Program-made: the position numbers and the translations under genes
Assembly (NCBI RefSeq): GCF_029873635.1
Contig: NC_080421.1
Coordinates: forward strand, 38,854,617 to 38,918,616
Direction: 5' to 3'
Origin: Malania oleifera
Lineage: Eukaryota; Streptophyta; Magnoliopsida; Santalales; Ximeniaceae
Length of the DNA stretch: 64,000 bases
The notes under the pieces: generated by a model
The model's input: the letters and a program-made list of their open reading frames with translations, nothing else
The model's database searches: none
What the model was told of the DNA's origin: nothing
In this document: one piece after another, positions 34,928 to 47,120 of the stretch
Numbering within the stretch: the first letter of the stretch is position 1
How the letters are laid out: every line of letters begins with the position of its first letter

Positions 34928-36997
34928 TGTATAGGTTGAAAAACAAGGTGTAGTCCCAAGAGGGGGGGGGGGGTGAATTGGGTTTTAAAAGTTTCTTTTA
35001 ACTCTTTTTATAGACTCACAACTTATTGTAAGTTTAGTACTCAAATAAGGATGATTTGTATTACAATATCATCTAGAAATCAATATTCACTTTTAAAACA
35101 TTAAGAATGACTAAATCAACTTGATCTTGCATCAATGTCAATTAACACCCAACCAATGACATTAATTCAATCAAATAAACCAATAATTCATAATGTAATA
35201 CTCTCGGCCTTTGAATAATTCAATCCACTCAACAAGATAACCAAAACAAGATTCACACTAAAGAATGAATTCAGTAAGGCTTTCGAGATTCAATGATTGA
35301 ATAACTCAAAGTAGAGTTTGATAAAAGCCATGTTTTAATGAAGCACAATTGAAAATTCCAACACTCTTCCAAAACTCAAATTTTAAATAAACTTTCAATT
35401 AATGAGTTTTGGGTGTTAATCAATCAACGTACTCCCTTATGGTTTTCGCAAAAAGTATTGATCAACCAACGTACTCCTGTTTGGTTTCCGAAATCACAAA
35501 GTCAAATTAATTTTTGGTTTATTTAATACCCAATCCACACAATTTATAGATTTGAAATTAACAACCACATAGTCATATATGTGCAGAAAATTAAAAAGAG
35601 TTTAGGGAAAGAGAGTGAGACCGAGTTTTTTACGAGGTTCGGCTTATACCTAGCCTATGTCCTCGCCTTAGGCAAGACCTCCTAGGGATTCCACTATAGC
35701 ATTCCTTTATGGGTGGAACCAACTGTTATAATCCCTCCTTTAGGGTGGAGCCCCCTCTCCAAGCGATACCCCACGCTTGGTACAACGATTCAACCAACCT
35801 TGAACCATCAAAAACTACAAGAGAAACAAGAAACAATTTGGTGTACAATGACACTATCAAAAGAGTAAATTAGTACAATTGAAATCTATATACTTAAATC
35901 AAAATCACAATATAGAAAGATGAAGCTCAAGTATATTTATCACTAGGGTTCTTTTTTAGGTTGAATAACTCAATAAAAAGAATTTGATTGATTTTCTGCT
36001 TGTAGGTTGTTAATATATCTGATCCTTAGGTTTAATCATGTATTTATAGAGTTTAAAGAGTATTTTTCGTGTTGCTCAAGTTGTTTGGAGTATTCCCCAA
36101 GTTTTCTCAAAGTTTGGTGGCTAAGAAATCACTTTTGGAAAGTTTTAAACGCTGTTTTAAAATAGCCATTACGAGGTTCAAGCACCTAAACTCATCGAGT
36201 CAGTCACCTGAACTTAAAATTCAGTGTATTTTTGAAGTTAGTATAGGGTCAGGAGCCTAAAGTGACAAGGGTCAGTCGTCTTAAGTGGTTCAGTCTATTG
36301 TTTAGACGCCTAAACACATTAGTTTAGCCGCCTGACAACTTTGACCACCCTTCAATATTTTGGTCATAACGTTTTCTACAAAACTTTAAACTAGACGTTC
36401 TTAGTATCAACAGAAATATAAGAGAAAATCTCACGACTTTCACGTTCAACTATTTTTAAGATAAGGAGTGGTTGATAAAGAAAAATGCTCATCAATGTGG
36501 ATATAGAAAAAATAACAGAATTTGGAAAATCGTGTTTTGGTGCTTTTCATTCCAAAAATAATTTTAACCTTTTTGAAATAACTTTTGACCTTATAAAAAT
36601 ATTTTCTAAGTATTTAAAAAGGTATCTAGGTCCAAGTAATTAACCTAAGAGTTTCATGTATCCATATTGAAATTGCTTGAAGTACTTACATAAAGACTTC
36701 TTAAGACTTAAACAATCTAAGCACTTAAGTCTTCATGCTTTTCCATCTCTTCAGTCTATCTTGACTTCAACTTCAATTCACTTTAAGTTTCATCAAATCA
36801 TCTTTGAATCCATACTTTAATAGTATAAACTTTATGAGATCTTCTTTCTTTGGAGTATAAGCTTTCAATAATCTTTGTGTGCACTTGATCTTGTATTCAC
36901 ATACTTGAGTCTTGAAATATCATCACTTAATCAAATATGTTGAGTTCCTCTGATTTGTTATCATCAAAACAAGATTTTAAGCCTTGTAAGGCCAAGA
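34928..36997 (-). repeat. 3' LTR of the second SIRE-like remnant
   Basis: TATA box ctataaata at 36049-36041 on the minus strand; a G12 run at 34962-34973 next to TGAATTGGGTTTTAAAA; motif array at 36173-36336. Confidence 0.7.
36041..36336 (-). promoter_or_regulatory. TATA box and motif array of the second SIRE LTR
   Basis: Six motif versions (ggttcaagcacctaaa, gtcagtcacctgaac, gtcaggagcctaaag, gtcagtcgtcttaag, tttagacgcctaaac, tttagccgcctgac) lie directly upstream of TATA on the minus strand. Confidence 0.55.
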
Positions 36998-38499
36998 ATC
37001 TTCCCTTTTTTGATGATGACAAACAAGAAACAAAAATGAGTAAGCCTTAAAAAGGCTCTCCCTTACAATAAGCATCAACTTAACAATATTTGCAATATCA
37101 AGATCAATCTTAATAAACATATCAGACTTCATGATCAATTTCATATCATTCTTATATATCAAGATTAACTTAATATCACATTATGTCATAATTCAAGATC
37201 AATTATCATGCTCATATACATCATTTCATAGTTGAGCCAATATACATGCTTAGGTATGTCATGCTAGTGTCATGCTTAATTTTTATCCAAAAAATCTCCC
37301 CTTTTTAACATCAATAAAAAAGAGTAAGATATCAAGAAAAATATACAAATTCTAAGGCCAAAAGCGACCATAAGCTAAAGTATATATCAAGTGAGGCACA
37401 AAATAGAAACTTTGCATTCATCATGCATAAAAAGATAGACAATAACTCCCCAAAATAACATGATAAAATACAAACGATTTAGAATCCGATTTTTCAGTAA
37501 TTTCATAAGTCATGATATCATTACATAATAAATCTAACTCCCCCTGAATGAAATATATTTCATATTTAATAAATTTATAATTTCATTCATGATGTATGAA
37601 CTATGTATTCATGAAGATGTCAAGATTATCAATCATGCTTTTGAATTTATCATGTCATGCTCATGCTTAGTTTGCTTACATTTAGTTTTGCTAAATTTTA
37701 TCCCCTTTTTATATCAACAAAAAAATAAGTTGAAGGAAATATTATGCAAAAGTACTAAGGATATAAAAAAAAATTCCGCATTTAGATCACAATAACAAGG
37801 TCCATAAGTCAGCATATATTTTAATCAAAACATGGTCATCCATTATTCATTATGCCAAAAAAATATATAACATATTCCAACATCAGCATGTGAACTTAAG
37901 ATGGTCAAGAGAAAAACAAATAAAAGAACTAAGCACAACAAAATAATATTTCAACCCAACTTAGTGTTTAGTTTGACAAAATATATATGCATCTTGCATT
38001 ACCATTAGATTTGTATGCTCATGCTCATGCTTTCTTCAAACACTTATCCTTATTCCTTATTTGAAATTCTTATTCAATAAACTCAATTTGCTTAAGAATT
38101 TCTTTCTTTTGATTTCAGATAATTTTTTTGCACATGAATACCAATTGATGAATTGAATCAACCCCAAAGGGATTGGAAAAGTGGTGAATTCTCTTCTAGG
38201 CATATGATTAGGATTAGTTTGACTTAGATTAGCATTTGGCAAATTAGGTATAGTGGTTTGTGAGCTTATGACTGGCCTATTGGTATAGATTCGAGTTGGA
38301 GATTGATTCTGTGCCTTGCCTTAAGAAAACACACTCATTTTTTATTTTTTTTTTATTTCAACCCACTTTAAATTATTTATCCAATAGTCACAACTATTGC
38401 AAAGTTAGACAAATATTTTGGAATTATTTATCAAAATACATTCCTTTAAATGTACCTACAAAAAGTGCTAACCATCTTAATATTCGATAATGGTGGATT

Positions 38500-39190
38500 A
38501 ACTTGAACAATGACTTCCCTCTATATTTGAGTATAGTCTTTAAAGGCTTCTAAATTCTTATTATCCATATTCAGAAGACTCATTCAATCTATGGCAATGA
38601 TTGCATTAAACTGATACTACTTTAGGAACAAATTATCCAAGTCCCTCCATTTTGAACTTGACTTTTGTCTATCAAGGCATACCATTTTGGAGATAGGCTA
38701 GTCAAACTCTCATGGAACAAATATATTAGAAGTTCATGATTTATATTGGCGTAAGGAGCAATCTTCCTTATTTACATTTGGAGATGAATCTTAGGATATC
38801 CTATTCCATTAGAGCTTTGAACTTCTTAGGTAAGAAAACATTAATAAATAGACGCAAGTCTTCAAAATCTTCCACACCTCCATCTTGTATACCTTGAATC
38901 GAACTTAGTAATTCTTCAACACACGTCATATGATCCTTATCACCAACTGATTGAATTATTCCTCTTTTGGCTTAGCCAACTTTGTTGGTTCAATGCCAGT
39001 CCTTTGTCCAATTATATTAATGAAGATAGGTTCTTGGATAATTGGAAATGTAGATGATGGTTGAGTGTCATCAACTATAGATGCTTTTTCTTTTTATGAG
39101 CTGGACTAGAACCAATATAGACTTTTCCAAAGTCACAATTTTTTTGTCAATTAGAGACTTCATTATGGCTTGATTTATGGCAACTCCATA
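38500..39190 (-). pseudogene. Old Tat-like gypsy: gag
   Basis: Minus-strand reading in shifting frames gives a start around MAINQAIMKSLIDKKIV, then KKFKAL, KMYIRKIAPYANINHELLI and YLFHESLTSLSPKWYALI, the order of the capsid domain in Tat-type gag. Several frameshifts. It is the most upstream part seen of the element whose protease, RT and integrase pieces lie at lower coordinates. Confidence 0.65.
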
Positions 39191-40974
39191 CTTTAAGACC
39201 AAGATCTAGTGGAAAATACTCAAAAAATGAACACGAAGAAATGTGAAATGAAGGAAGAAGGATTGAGAGAATGAGATTGTCTCTAAAATGGCACAATGTA
39301 AACTTCTATAACAAACACACCAAGCATGAATTTTCTTTGCAACAATCTTTCCTTTTCCCCGACTAGGATGTGCCCTAAAAATGGCCATGCATATGTTTGT
39401 AGACCATGCAAGATGGAGGGAAATGGAGGTTGAAAATATGAAATTCAAATTCAAATTTTCAACTTCCATAACTATCAACTTAAAACCACTAATGCCTTGA
39501 TTTGTTGCCTGACGCATGGCACCAACCAAGTCGCATGGCTAACCCAAAACCAATAGACAATCAAATTAAAGAATTTCAAATTTTAAATTTTCAACTAAAT
39601 CAACCGGTTGTCCTATGGGACCAGTTGATTGCTATTATGTTGGCATCAAATTCCTTTATGCATGCGCAAAGAAACAAGTAAGGGAAAGGGCCTATCAATC
39701 GCTTTAAAGTGGCAATCGCCCTGTGCAATATTTCATTTTTTTATTTTTATTTATTTATTTATTTATTTATTTTTAAGCTAAATTCTCAAATTGTTCACCT
39801 AGGTTAGGAAATGTTTGGTCAGGAAATAACTATCAACACATAACCCAATTACATGGATTGGTTTGTAGGTTTAATGTCCAACTCATTTGATCCATCCTGA
39901 CCCACCGCAGATGACTATGCGAAAAAAAATAAAAATTGATAAGGGCCCACAACTAAACTATGGGATTGACACATTTTGGATTGTTTAGGGTTTGTTTGCA
40001 TCGTTGCTGTTTTTCAATTTTCTATTTTTGTTTCTCCATAGTGAAGAAACATATTATAAAAATGTGTTTGTTTATGTTGTTAGTTTTCTATTTCTGTTGC
40101 CAATTTTTAACTGCTACTAAAAAACAAAAAACTAGATTTTATGATTTTTAGTTGTTTTGGCAACCTATTGCCAAATATTTTAATAACCAGAAATAGCTTT
40201 TTCAAATTAAATTATTCATTTTATATACTTTAAAACTAAAATCAAAATTAAATGATCATATGAAATTAAATATAATTAAAATAAAAATATACATAAATTT
40301 TAAAAAATAATAATAAAGTCAATTACAAAATACTTTTCCCAATTGTCATGCCCAATAAAATTTCTGTTGTATAGTAAATTTCAAAGGAAGAACAATCAAG
40401 TAAAATACTTATAATAATTTTTTTATTATAATATTTTTTAATGTGCATTATTTGTAATTTTATTATTTTAATCATATATTTATAATATTATTTGATTAAA
40501 AGAAGAAAATGAGCATTGTTTAATTAAATTTTTAATTTGTGTTAGTTTTATAAATGTTAACCGAATAGGTTGCTAGTTTCTAGTTTTTAGTTTCTATTTC
40601 CAGGATTTGGTTTTCAATTTTGGTCTTCATTTCTTTAATTTTTGACAATGATACCAAATGATCCGTTTATTTTTATTTCTATTTTTGTAATATTTATGGA
40701 TTGATGTTTTGGTCCTTTAGAAGACAATAGACAAATTTTACATTTTATGATTTAATGTGGTTGATAGTATGGGTATTAGACAATAAACATATCATTTTTT
40801 TATTTACTTTCATAACCTTCTTTATATTATGTTAGCAATGCAAAATAAAAATTGTAAATTACTTATCATGTTATATCATATTGTTAAATTGATATAAACT
40901 ATTTTTTTTTTTAAATTAGAAATCTACTATTTCAATATATTTAACTTGAATGACATTGACATAAGACTTTCAAG
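39191..40974. other. Spacer: presumed 5' UTR/LTR of the old gypsy, then AT-rich DNA
   Basis: 39.2-39.75 kb may be the leader and LTR of the old gypsy element (it has AACCGGTTG and CAATCGCCCTG phrases like those in other LTR arrays here), but no partner LTR is in the window to test this. A TTTA microsatellite is at 39737-39773. The rest is AT-rich with a possible MITE. No gene seen. Confidence 0.4.
39985..40675. mobile_element. Possible MITE
   Basis: The left end (GTTTGTTTGCATCGTTGCTG) and the reverse complement of the right end (ATCATTTGGTATCATTGTC) share TTTG-ATC-TTG, and both ends continue into T/C-rich tracts mentioning 'agtttctatttc'. This is the appearance of hAT-like MITEs, but terminal repeats are weak and no clean target duplication was found. 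Confidence 0.25.
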
Positions 40975-40979
40975 GTAAC

Positions 40980-41345
40980 TGATATGCCCCAAATATATTA
41001 GCCCTAAAACAATCCATTTACCATAGTGGAGTATTAAGGAGCAGCCACGATCAAGGCCATTATTGCCCAAGGGCAGCTGTTCTTGAGGAGTCAATTCCAT
41101 GCACACTAGAGCGATCCATGCCCATGCCATTAACAACTATCATCAGCTCCTTAAAGGTCAGAGTGATTTAGCACCCATTTTTACTGTTGCATTTAGCCTC
41201 TCTGAAGCATTTCCCGTACTTAGGCATCAGAGTGATCCCTCAGAGTATACTCTAGGTCCTCCAAACCTTTTTCCTTTCCCCCTTTTCATGTCAATGGAAG
41301 TCGGAGAGCAATCTCGCTGGTCACCACCAATTTTATCCCGCAACA
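40980..41345 (+). repeat. 5' LTR of the Tat-like element
   Basis: 366 bases, TGATATGCCCC...CCCGCAACA; matched by 52424-52791 with scattered, mostly C/T and G/A differences. Confidence 0.95.
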
Positions 41346-41346
41346 G

Positions 41347-41364
41347 TTGGTGCCTTATGTGGGA
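41347..41364 (+). other. Primer-binding site of the Tat-like element
   Basis: TTGGTGCCTTATGTGGGA, one base after the LTR; a decayed form of the TGGCGCCGTCTGTGGGA type seen at this place in Tat elements. tRNA species not assigned. Confidence 0.65.
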
Positions 41365-41416
41365 AATTGCTTTGGAGAGATACTTGACTTGCTCTTAACC
41401 TCTAACATTCAAAAAA

Positions 41417-42972
41417 TGCCAACCACACACAGCTTTAGCTCTAATCCTGCCGTCGGAAAAGAGTCGCCCCATTCCATTCACTCCACACCCATACAACCTT
41501 CGGGAGTCCCCAGGGAAGAATTCCTTGCCTTCCAAAAGAAAATGAAGGATATGTTCAACATGCTCTTACAGCAAAAGAGTCAGGAAGGGCATGTCGCCCC
41601 ACCAACAACAATGAGTCTAGATCCAACCAAGAAAGCAGATAAGCCAAAGGAGAGTGAGGAAAAAACCCACCTCACTAAGAAGGTAGAAGACGAGAATAAC
41701 GTGGGTGTCAACAAGCAGAGATCCACTGAGTTTGAAGAAAGGATTAAGAAAATATACCAAATAGAGAAGATGGTGAAAGAAGGCAAGACCAACCCCTTCT
41801 ATGGGAAAGCTTCTCTAAGATCTTTAGAGCCCCCATTCACCATAGAAGTGATGGAGGTTCTATTGCCCAACAAATTCAAAATGCCAACCTTTGAAAGGTA
41901 TAAGGGTCTATCCGACCCAATCGATCACCTAGACACCTTCAGGGTATTGATGCAGTTGCAAGACTCTCCTTACGCCATCATGTGCCAAGATTTTGCAGTA
42001 ACCCTCAAAGGTAGTGCCAGGGATTGGTATCAGACCTTGCGACCTGGATCGATCGATTCCTTCTCAGAGATGGAGCAGCTGTTCATCGGCCACTTCCTCA
42101 ATAGTTGGAGAATCATAAAAACATCAGCTCATCTAATAAGCATGGTCCAGGGAAAAAAGGGAGATGCTAAAAAAGTTCATGCACCATTTCAACACTGCGA
42201 CGTGGAGATCCGCAACCTAGATATAGGGGTGGCTTTGGCAGCTTTGACCATGACCCTTCAGCCCAGAAGCTTCCTGTATTCTCTAAGGAAGAAGTTGCTG
42301 GCTGATATGGAAGAACCGATGGCCCGAGCGCAGAAGTACATCAATCTGGAAGAAATGATGGATATTAGGGGAAATCAAATCAAGTTGAAAAGGAAAGGTA
42401 GTAGCCGAGAGATGGGAGAACCTTCCAGATCCGCGAAGAGACAAAAGACCAGTACGCTGCACGCCAGCTTTAAGGCGAGAGGGTAATCCGGTAAGTTCTC
42501 CACTTGTACACCACTAAACACACCAAAGTCTGATGTGTTGATGCATATAAGGAAGAAGGAATATGTCTTATGGCCCTAACCTATGCAAACCCCTTCATAC
42601 AAATGGAACATGTCCAAGTTCTTTCAATTCCATAGGATTCACGGGTACGATACAAAAGAATGAATTTATCTGAAGAATGAGATTGAAGCCTTGATAAAAA
42701 AAGGATACTTGTTGAGATTCATAAAGAAGGGAGATCGGCAAGGGGAACCTCGTGAGCGGAAGAGACCAAATGGGGACGAGAAGGAAGAACAGATCATAGG
42801 AGAAATAACGGTGATCTTTGGAGGATCCGCTAAGGGTAGAGGCAGTGGAGGTGCACGTAAAAGATATGATAAGCAGGTACTCTCAACAGAGAGAGGAGAA
42901 CCAAGTGGCAAAAGGAAAAAAAAAGATGATGGTATCATCTTTGACAGCGAAGACGAAAAAGGAGTGCAGTAA
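41417..42972 (+). pseudogene. gag of the Tat-like element
   Basis: The ATG at 41417 opens a Gag precursor whose frame stays open to 42486. After a low-complexity Lys/Glu-rich N-terminal part comes the capsid core: NKFKMPTFERYKGLSDPIDH, SARDWYQTLRPGSI, FSEMEQLFIGHFLNS and a KYINLEEMM segment. After the stop at 42484-42486 a C-terminal basic part continues in other frames to about 42972 (RKRPNGDEKEEQ, RKKKDDGIIFDSEDEK). No Cys-His knuckle seen. A solo LTR lies 20 bases further on. Would form virus-like particles packaging the RNA. Confidence 0.85.
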
Positions 42973-42994
42973 CCACATGACGACACACTAGTAG

Positions 42995-44831
42995 TGTAAG
43001 AACCCAAACCGTGATAGGTGGGTTTAAATAATTAAGAGAGGGGTGAGATGGTAATTAAACAGGCTTCATCGACGAAGTTGGAGTTCATCGACGAAGGCCT
43101 TACATTTCTCATCGACAAAGTTCAGAGGCTCGTTAATGAAGAGAAGCCAAGGGGTTTCGAAAAATCAGAAATCCCAGGCTCATCGATGAGACCATCATCT
43201 CGTTGACGAGCTATCTAGAAGGCCTCTTCAATGAGGATGCAATTCGTCGATGAGATCTACTGAGTTAAGGGTACTATAAATATCTGTTTTCATTACTTCT
43301 CAGTTAAGAAATCTCATTTTCTCTCTCTCTATTTCTCTAGAAACTCTTCCTACTCTCCATCTCTCTATAATTCTTCGATGTTCGTCACGAGAATCATTAA
43401 TCCGAGGTTACCACGAGGATCGTGGAAGGATTCTCTACAAGTTCTATAGATTGAATTTTCGGTTCGGCTGTTTTCGGGTTTTGGCATAAAATCGAGGTAA
43501 GGCTCGGTTTTCAATTTTGATCTAGTAGTTTTGTAGAGAACAGTGTTATGAGTATTTTATGTACTGGGATTTTTAGGTTTTGGAACTCGATTCACTGGTT
43601 AGGGGCCTTGGAGTTCGGGATTTGATCATTGGGGGAAAGGTAAGGAGATTCAGTTTATGTCGGTTATTTTTGAAATCAGAATCGGTGAAATTATGGTTCA
43701 TGGTTTTATGTGCGTTTTGGTTACTCATTTGAGGGGAATCTAACGGGTAAACTGTGGGTTTTTCATGGTTATAGTTTTGGAAAAAAAAGGGGTATTGGAT
43801 TGCATCCCTGGTTTTGTTGGGAAGAATCGTATGTATATGCTGATTTATACTGTGTAATAGGGATGACTGTGCCTTGACTTTATTTAGACTATATATGTTT
43901 GGAAAACCATGATTTTAGATTACCAAATGGGTGTAGTTTGTTTGGTTATATGAGCATGCATGTGTTGTATTTTGGTTGAAATGCGAGTAGGAATGGGGTT
44001 TCGAATTTGTTTCAGGTACTGAAAGTGTCTAACACTATATCCAAGGGTGTATGAAATCATTGGCCATGTTTGGCAAGATTGTCTAGCTCTATACTCGAGG
44101 GCATGAGCCTTACCGGCTGATCACCTAAGGGAGTGGATACACCAGTTTGCATCGGTATGACGCCATGGGAGTTTGGGACTAGCCATGTGCAGGTGGCGCC
44201 GTATTTTGTGGGTTGGCTACAAGCCAACGCTGTATGTCACAGGTCGGATTTGAGTCGGAGGGTGTGACGACATTGGGATTGCTTGATCATGTGTGTGTGC
44301 GTGGATGCATTGTTGTGAAATTAGTACTAGAATTGCATTTAATTGTGTACATATTGCTGTCATGATAACACTCAAATGCCACACACCGATATAACATGTA
44401 TTCTTCCTTACTGAGAGGTGTCTCACCCCTGCTGTACGTACATATTTTTCAGGTCTTTCGAGTAACCGGAACTAGCGTCTTTGTGTTGGAAGCGTAGTGG
44501 CTGGTGTACTGCGGGTAGCGCTTGGGTAAGTGCTAGGACTTTCATTTCACGAGTTGCAGTTTTGAGATATGTTGAGCACCCGGTTGTATGTTGTATGATG
44601 GAATATTAACTCTATTTGTGTATAGACTCTGGTATGGTACCATGTTTGTATAGAATGACCTTTTTCGTTGTGTATATTATGTTGTGTATGGATGTGTATA
44701 GGGTGTCTGGGAATCCCACGGGGTTGGACCCTCATCCATTGTCCTGTATTTTGGATGTCTTGTTTGATATAGGGACAAGTTAGATTACATTTTTCACCCC
44801 TGGATTCCATTTTCGAGTTTGGGGCGTGACA
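42995..44831 (+). mobile_element. Solo LTR in the Tat-like element; AGTAG target duplication
   Basis: Starts TGTAAGAACCC, ends GGGGCGTGACA; AGTAG on both sides (42990-42994 and 44832-44836). Distinct from the other gypsy LTR families in the window, but has the same promoter array, TATA (43273-43280) and the 'ctgagaggtgtctcaccc' phrase near its end. It separates gag from protease. Confidence 0.93.
43063..43280 (+). promoter_or_regulatory. Eight-copy TCGACGAA array and TATA box in the solo LTR
   Basis: Copies at about 43063, 43081, 43108, 43127, 43178, 43199, 43223 and 43241, in forms CTTCATCGACGAAG, CTCGTTGACGAG, ATTCGTCGATGAGA; TATA (tataaata) follows 17 bases after the last copy. Confidence 0.65.
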
Positions 44832-44836
44832 AGTAG

Positions 44837-45260
44837 TCTCCCTAGTGGTGGCAAATTACAAATTGAGATGTGTGTTCATAGATAATGGCAGCTCAGCCAA
44901 CGTTATGTTCTAGTCGGGTTCGGAGTGGATATAGTTCATCCCATAGGTACAATCACACTCCCGACAACAATGAGGATGACCCCACAACAAGTCACTTCCT
45001 TGACATAATTCCTGGTGGTTGACCAGCCATCAGTATACAACATCATACTAGGCTGCCCCTTGCTCAAAGAGGCTCGAGCCTTAACATCTACGTATCACCT
45101 CAAGATGAAATTCCCTACTCCGCACGGGATAGGGGTGGTCAAGGGAGATCAAGAAGTGGCTCGGAATTTCTATGTAATGGCCCTAAAAGGGAAGATGGAA
45201 GCAAGGGAGACCTGAACTGTAGGAGACCTAGAGGTAAGGGGAGAGTACTCTCAAATTAGC
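44837..45260 (+). pseudogene. Protease region of the Tat-like element
   Basis: The active-site block VFIDNGSSANVMF (about 44873) keeps Asp-Asn-Gly-Ser; a stop (TAG) follows at once. The remainder is open in another frame from 45015: [20 protein letters not shown], the Tat-type C-terminal protease signature, then [20 protein letters not shown] frameshift separates the two halves. Confidence 0.8.
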
Positions 45261-46302
45261 ATGTTGGATGAAGACATCACACGCGTACCCCTAAACGGTA
45301 ATCAGGAGAGGTGCGTGCAGATCGAGAGTTACCTACCCAACACTTTAAGAGGAGAACTAAGCAGGCTACTGAGTGAGTTCGCAGATGTGTTATCTTGGTT
45401 GGCCGAGGATATGTCGGGTATTGACCCTGCGATCATAAAGCACAGGTTGTAGGTAGACCCCAACACAATCCTGTAAAGCAGAAGAAAATGAGCTTTGCGA
45501 TGGAGCAAATCAAGGTGATTGATGAAGAAGTGGTGAAGCTGGTCCAAGACTGATTCGTTAGGGAGGTCAGCTATTTAGAGTGGTTGAGCAACGTGGTTCT
45601 CATAAAGAAGCCAAATGGGAAGTGGCTCACCTGCATAGATTTCACAGACTTGAATAAGACATGTCCGAAGGACAACTTCCCTCTCCTCCTAATTAATTAG
45701 CTGGCTGATTCGACCTCTGGACATGAGCTTCTCAGCTTTATGGATGCCTACTCGGGATACAATCAAATCCTAATGCATTGAGCTGATGAGGAGAAAACAT
45801 CTTTTGTCACCGAGAGAGGGCTATATTGCTACCGATTAATGCCCTTCAGATTAAAGAACGTAAGAGCAACATACCAGAGGTTGGTGAATAGGATATTTAA
45901 AGATCATCTCAGGAAAATGATGGAGGAATACGTAGACGACATGCTAGGGAAGAGCTTAAAAGTGGAGGAGCACCATAAAGATTTGAAGGAGACATTTGAA
46001 CTATTGCGCAGGTACCAAATGAAACTAAACCCTTCAAAGTGCGTGTTTGGTGTCTCTGTAGGGAAGTTTCTTGGGTTCATGGTGATGCATAGAGGGATAG
46101 AAGCCAACCCATACAAAATAAGGGCACTACTAGAAATGGAGGCCCCTCGAACGAAGAAGGAGATCCAAATCTTGACAGGAAGGATAGCCTCCCTCAGCAA
46201 ATTTGTTTCCTGCTCGGGGGACAAGGGCATACCCTTCTTCAAGGCACTAAGGAAGAAAGGAGGATTTGAATGGGGGGAGGAGCAAAATAAAGCCTTTAAA
46301 TA
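45261..46302 (+). pseudogene. Reverse transcriptase of the Tat-like element
   Basis: Landmarks in order: LSRLLSEFADVLSWLAEDMS, IDEEVVKL, REVSYLEWLSNVVLIKKPNG, CIDFTDLNKTCPKDNFPL, SFMDAYSGYNQI, MPFRLKNVRATYQRLVNRIF, and the catalytic YVDD box (EEYVDDML, about 45929), then KCVFGVSVGKFLGF and EIQILTGRIASLSKF. Stops interrupt 45450-45830 (for example TAG at 45699 and TGA at 45782). Near-complete in length. Confidence 0.9.
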
Positions 46303-47120
46303 GCTTAAATTGTATCTCGGCTCCCCCTCGCTACTAACAAAGGTGAAGGCAGGAGAAGACCTCTACCTATACATAGCTTCGACTCCAAATGTAGTCAGTT
46401 CGGTCCTAGTCCGAGAAGAAGGTAGGCAGCACAGACCTATATACTACACCAACAAGGTGCTGAGTGGAGCTGAGAATAATTACAGTACAGCAGAAAAGGC
46501 GGCCTCTCCATCATTTGTGCTGCACGAAAGTTGATGCCCTACTTTCAGGCGTACAAGGTAATTGTGTTGACAAACCTACCATTAAGGTAGATCCTCCAGT
46601 GGCTAGAGAGTTCAGGAAGGATGATGAAGTGGTCAATTGAGTTAGGCGAGTTTGATATATAGTACCTACCAAGTCCTTCTGTCAAGGCCTAGGTACTAGC
46701 TGACTTCACAACTGAACGATCCCCCGAGGCAGCAAAAAAATCGGAGGTATGGACGTTATACATCAACGAGTCATCTACTGCAGCCAGAGGAGGAGCAGGG
46801 TTTATCCTCACGACACTGGATGATACGGAGACCCTATCTGCACTAAAGTTGGAGTTCTCAGCAATAAACAATGATGATGAGTATAAAGCTCTACTAGCAG
46901 GGCTACGCTTGGTGAAGGCACTAGGGGTAGCACAAAATAAGGTATCAAGTGATTACCAGTTAGTGGTGGAGCAGTTGAAAGGAGAATTTGAGGCTAGGGA
47001 TCAGAAAATGAAGAAGTATCTAGCCAAGGCCCAAGAATATGCCAAAGCATTCACTCATTTTGATATAGAGCATGTGCTAAGGGCCGAGAACGTAAAGGGT
47101 GATACATTAGCAAGATTAGC
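46303..47120 (+). pseudogene. RNase H of the Tat-like element
   Basis: Tat elements carry a dual RNase H region and both parts are seen. The first begins after a TAG (46300-46302, in place of Gln) with LYLGSPSLLTK and LYIASTPNVVSSVLVREEG, IYYTNKVLSGAENNYS. The second has YINESSTAARGGAGFIL-like text near 46765, NNDDEYKALLAGLRLVKALG and AENVKGDTLARLAS. Stops and frameshifts lie between them (46530-46740). Confidence 0.85.

Larger units (their letters stand above)
34928..38280 (-). mobile_element. Second SIRE-like copia remnant: 3' LTR and 3' internal region
   Basis: LTR at 34928-36997 (TGTATAGGTTG on the low side; the high edge matches the first SIRE LTR start, with its CA decayed to GA), followed on the minus strand's upstream side by internal sequence sharing GATGATGACAAACAAG and repeated CCCCTTTTT tracts (37298, 37700) with the element at 4.2-4.7 kb. 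No pol survives. It lies between gag and protease of the old gypsy element. The upper edge (about 38280) is approximate; a 61-codon minus-strand frame at 38242-38057 might be a trace of the extra ORF. Confidence 0.65.

Noticed and set aside
39985..40675. Confident MITE call
   Set aside because: Terminal repeats are weak and no target duplication was found; kept only as a low-confidence feature.
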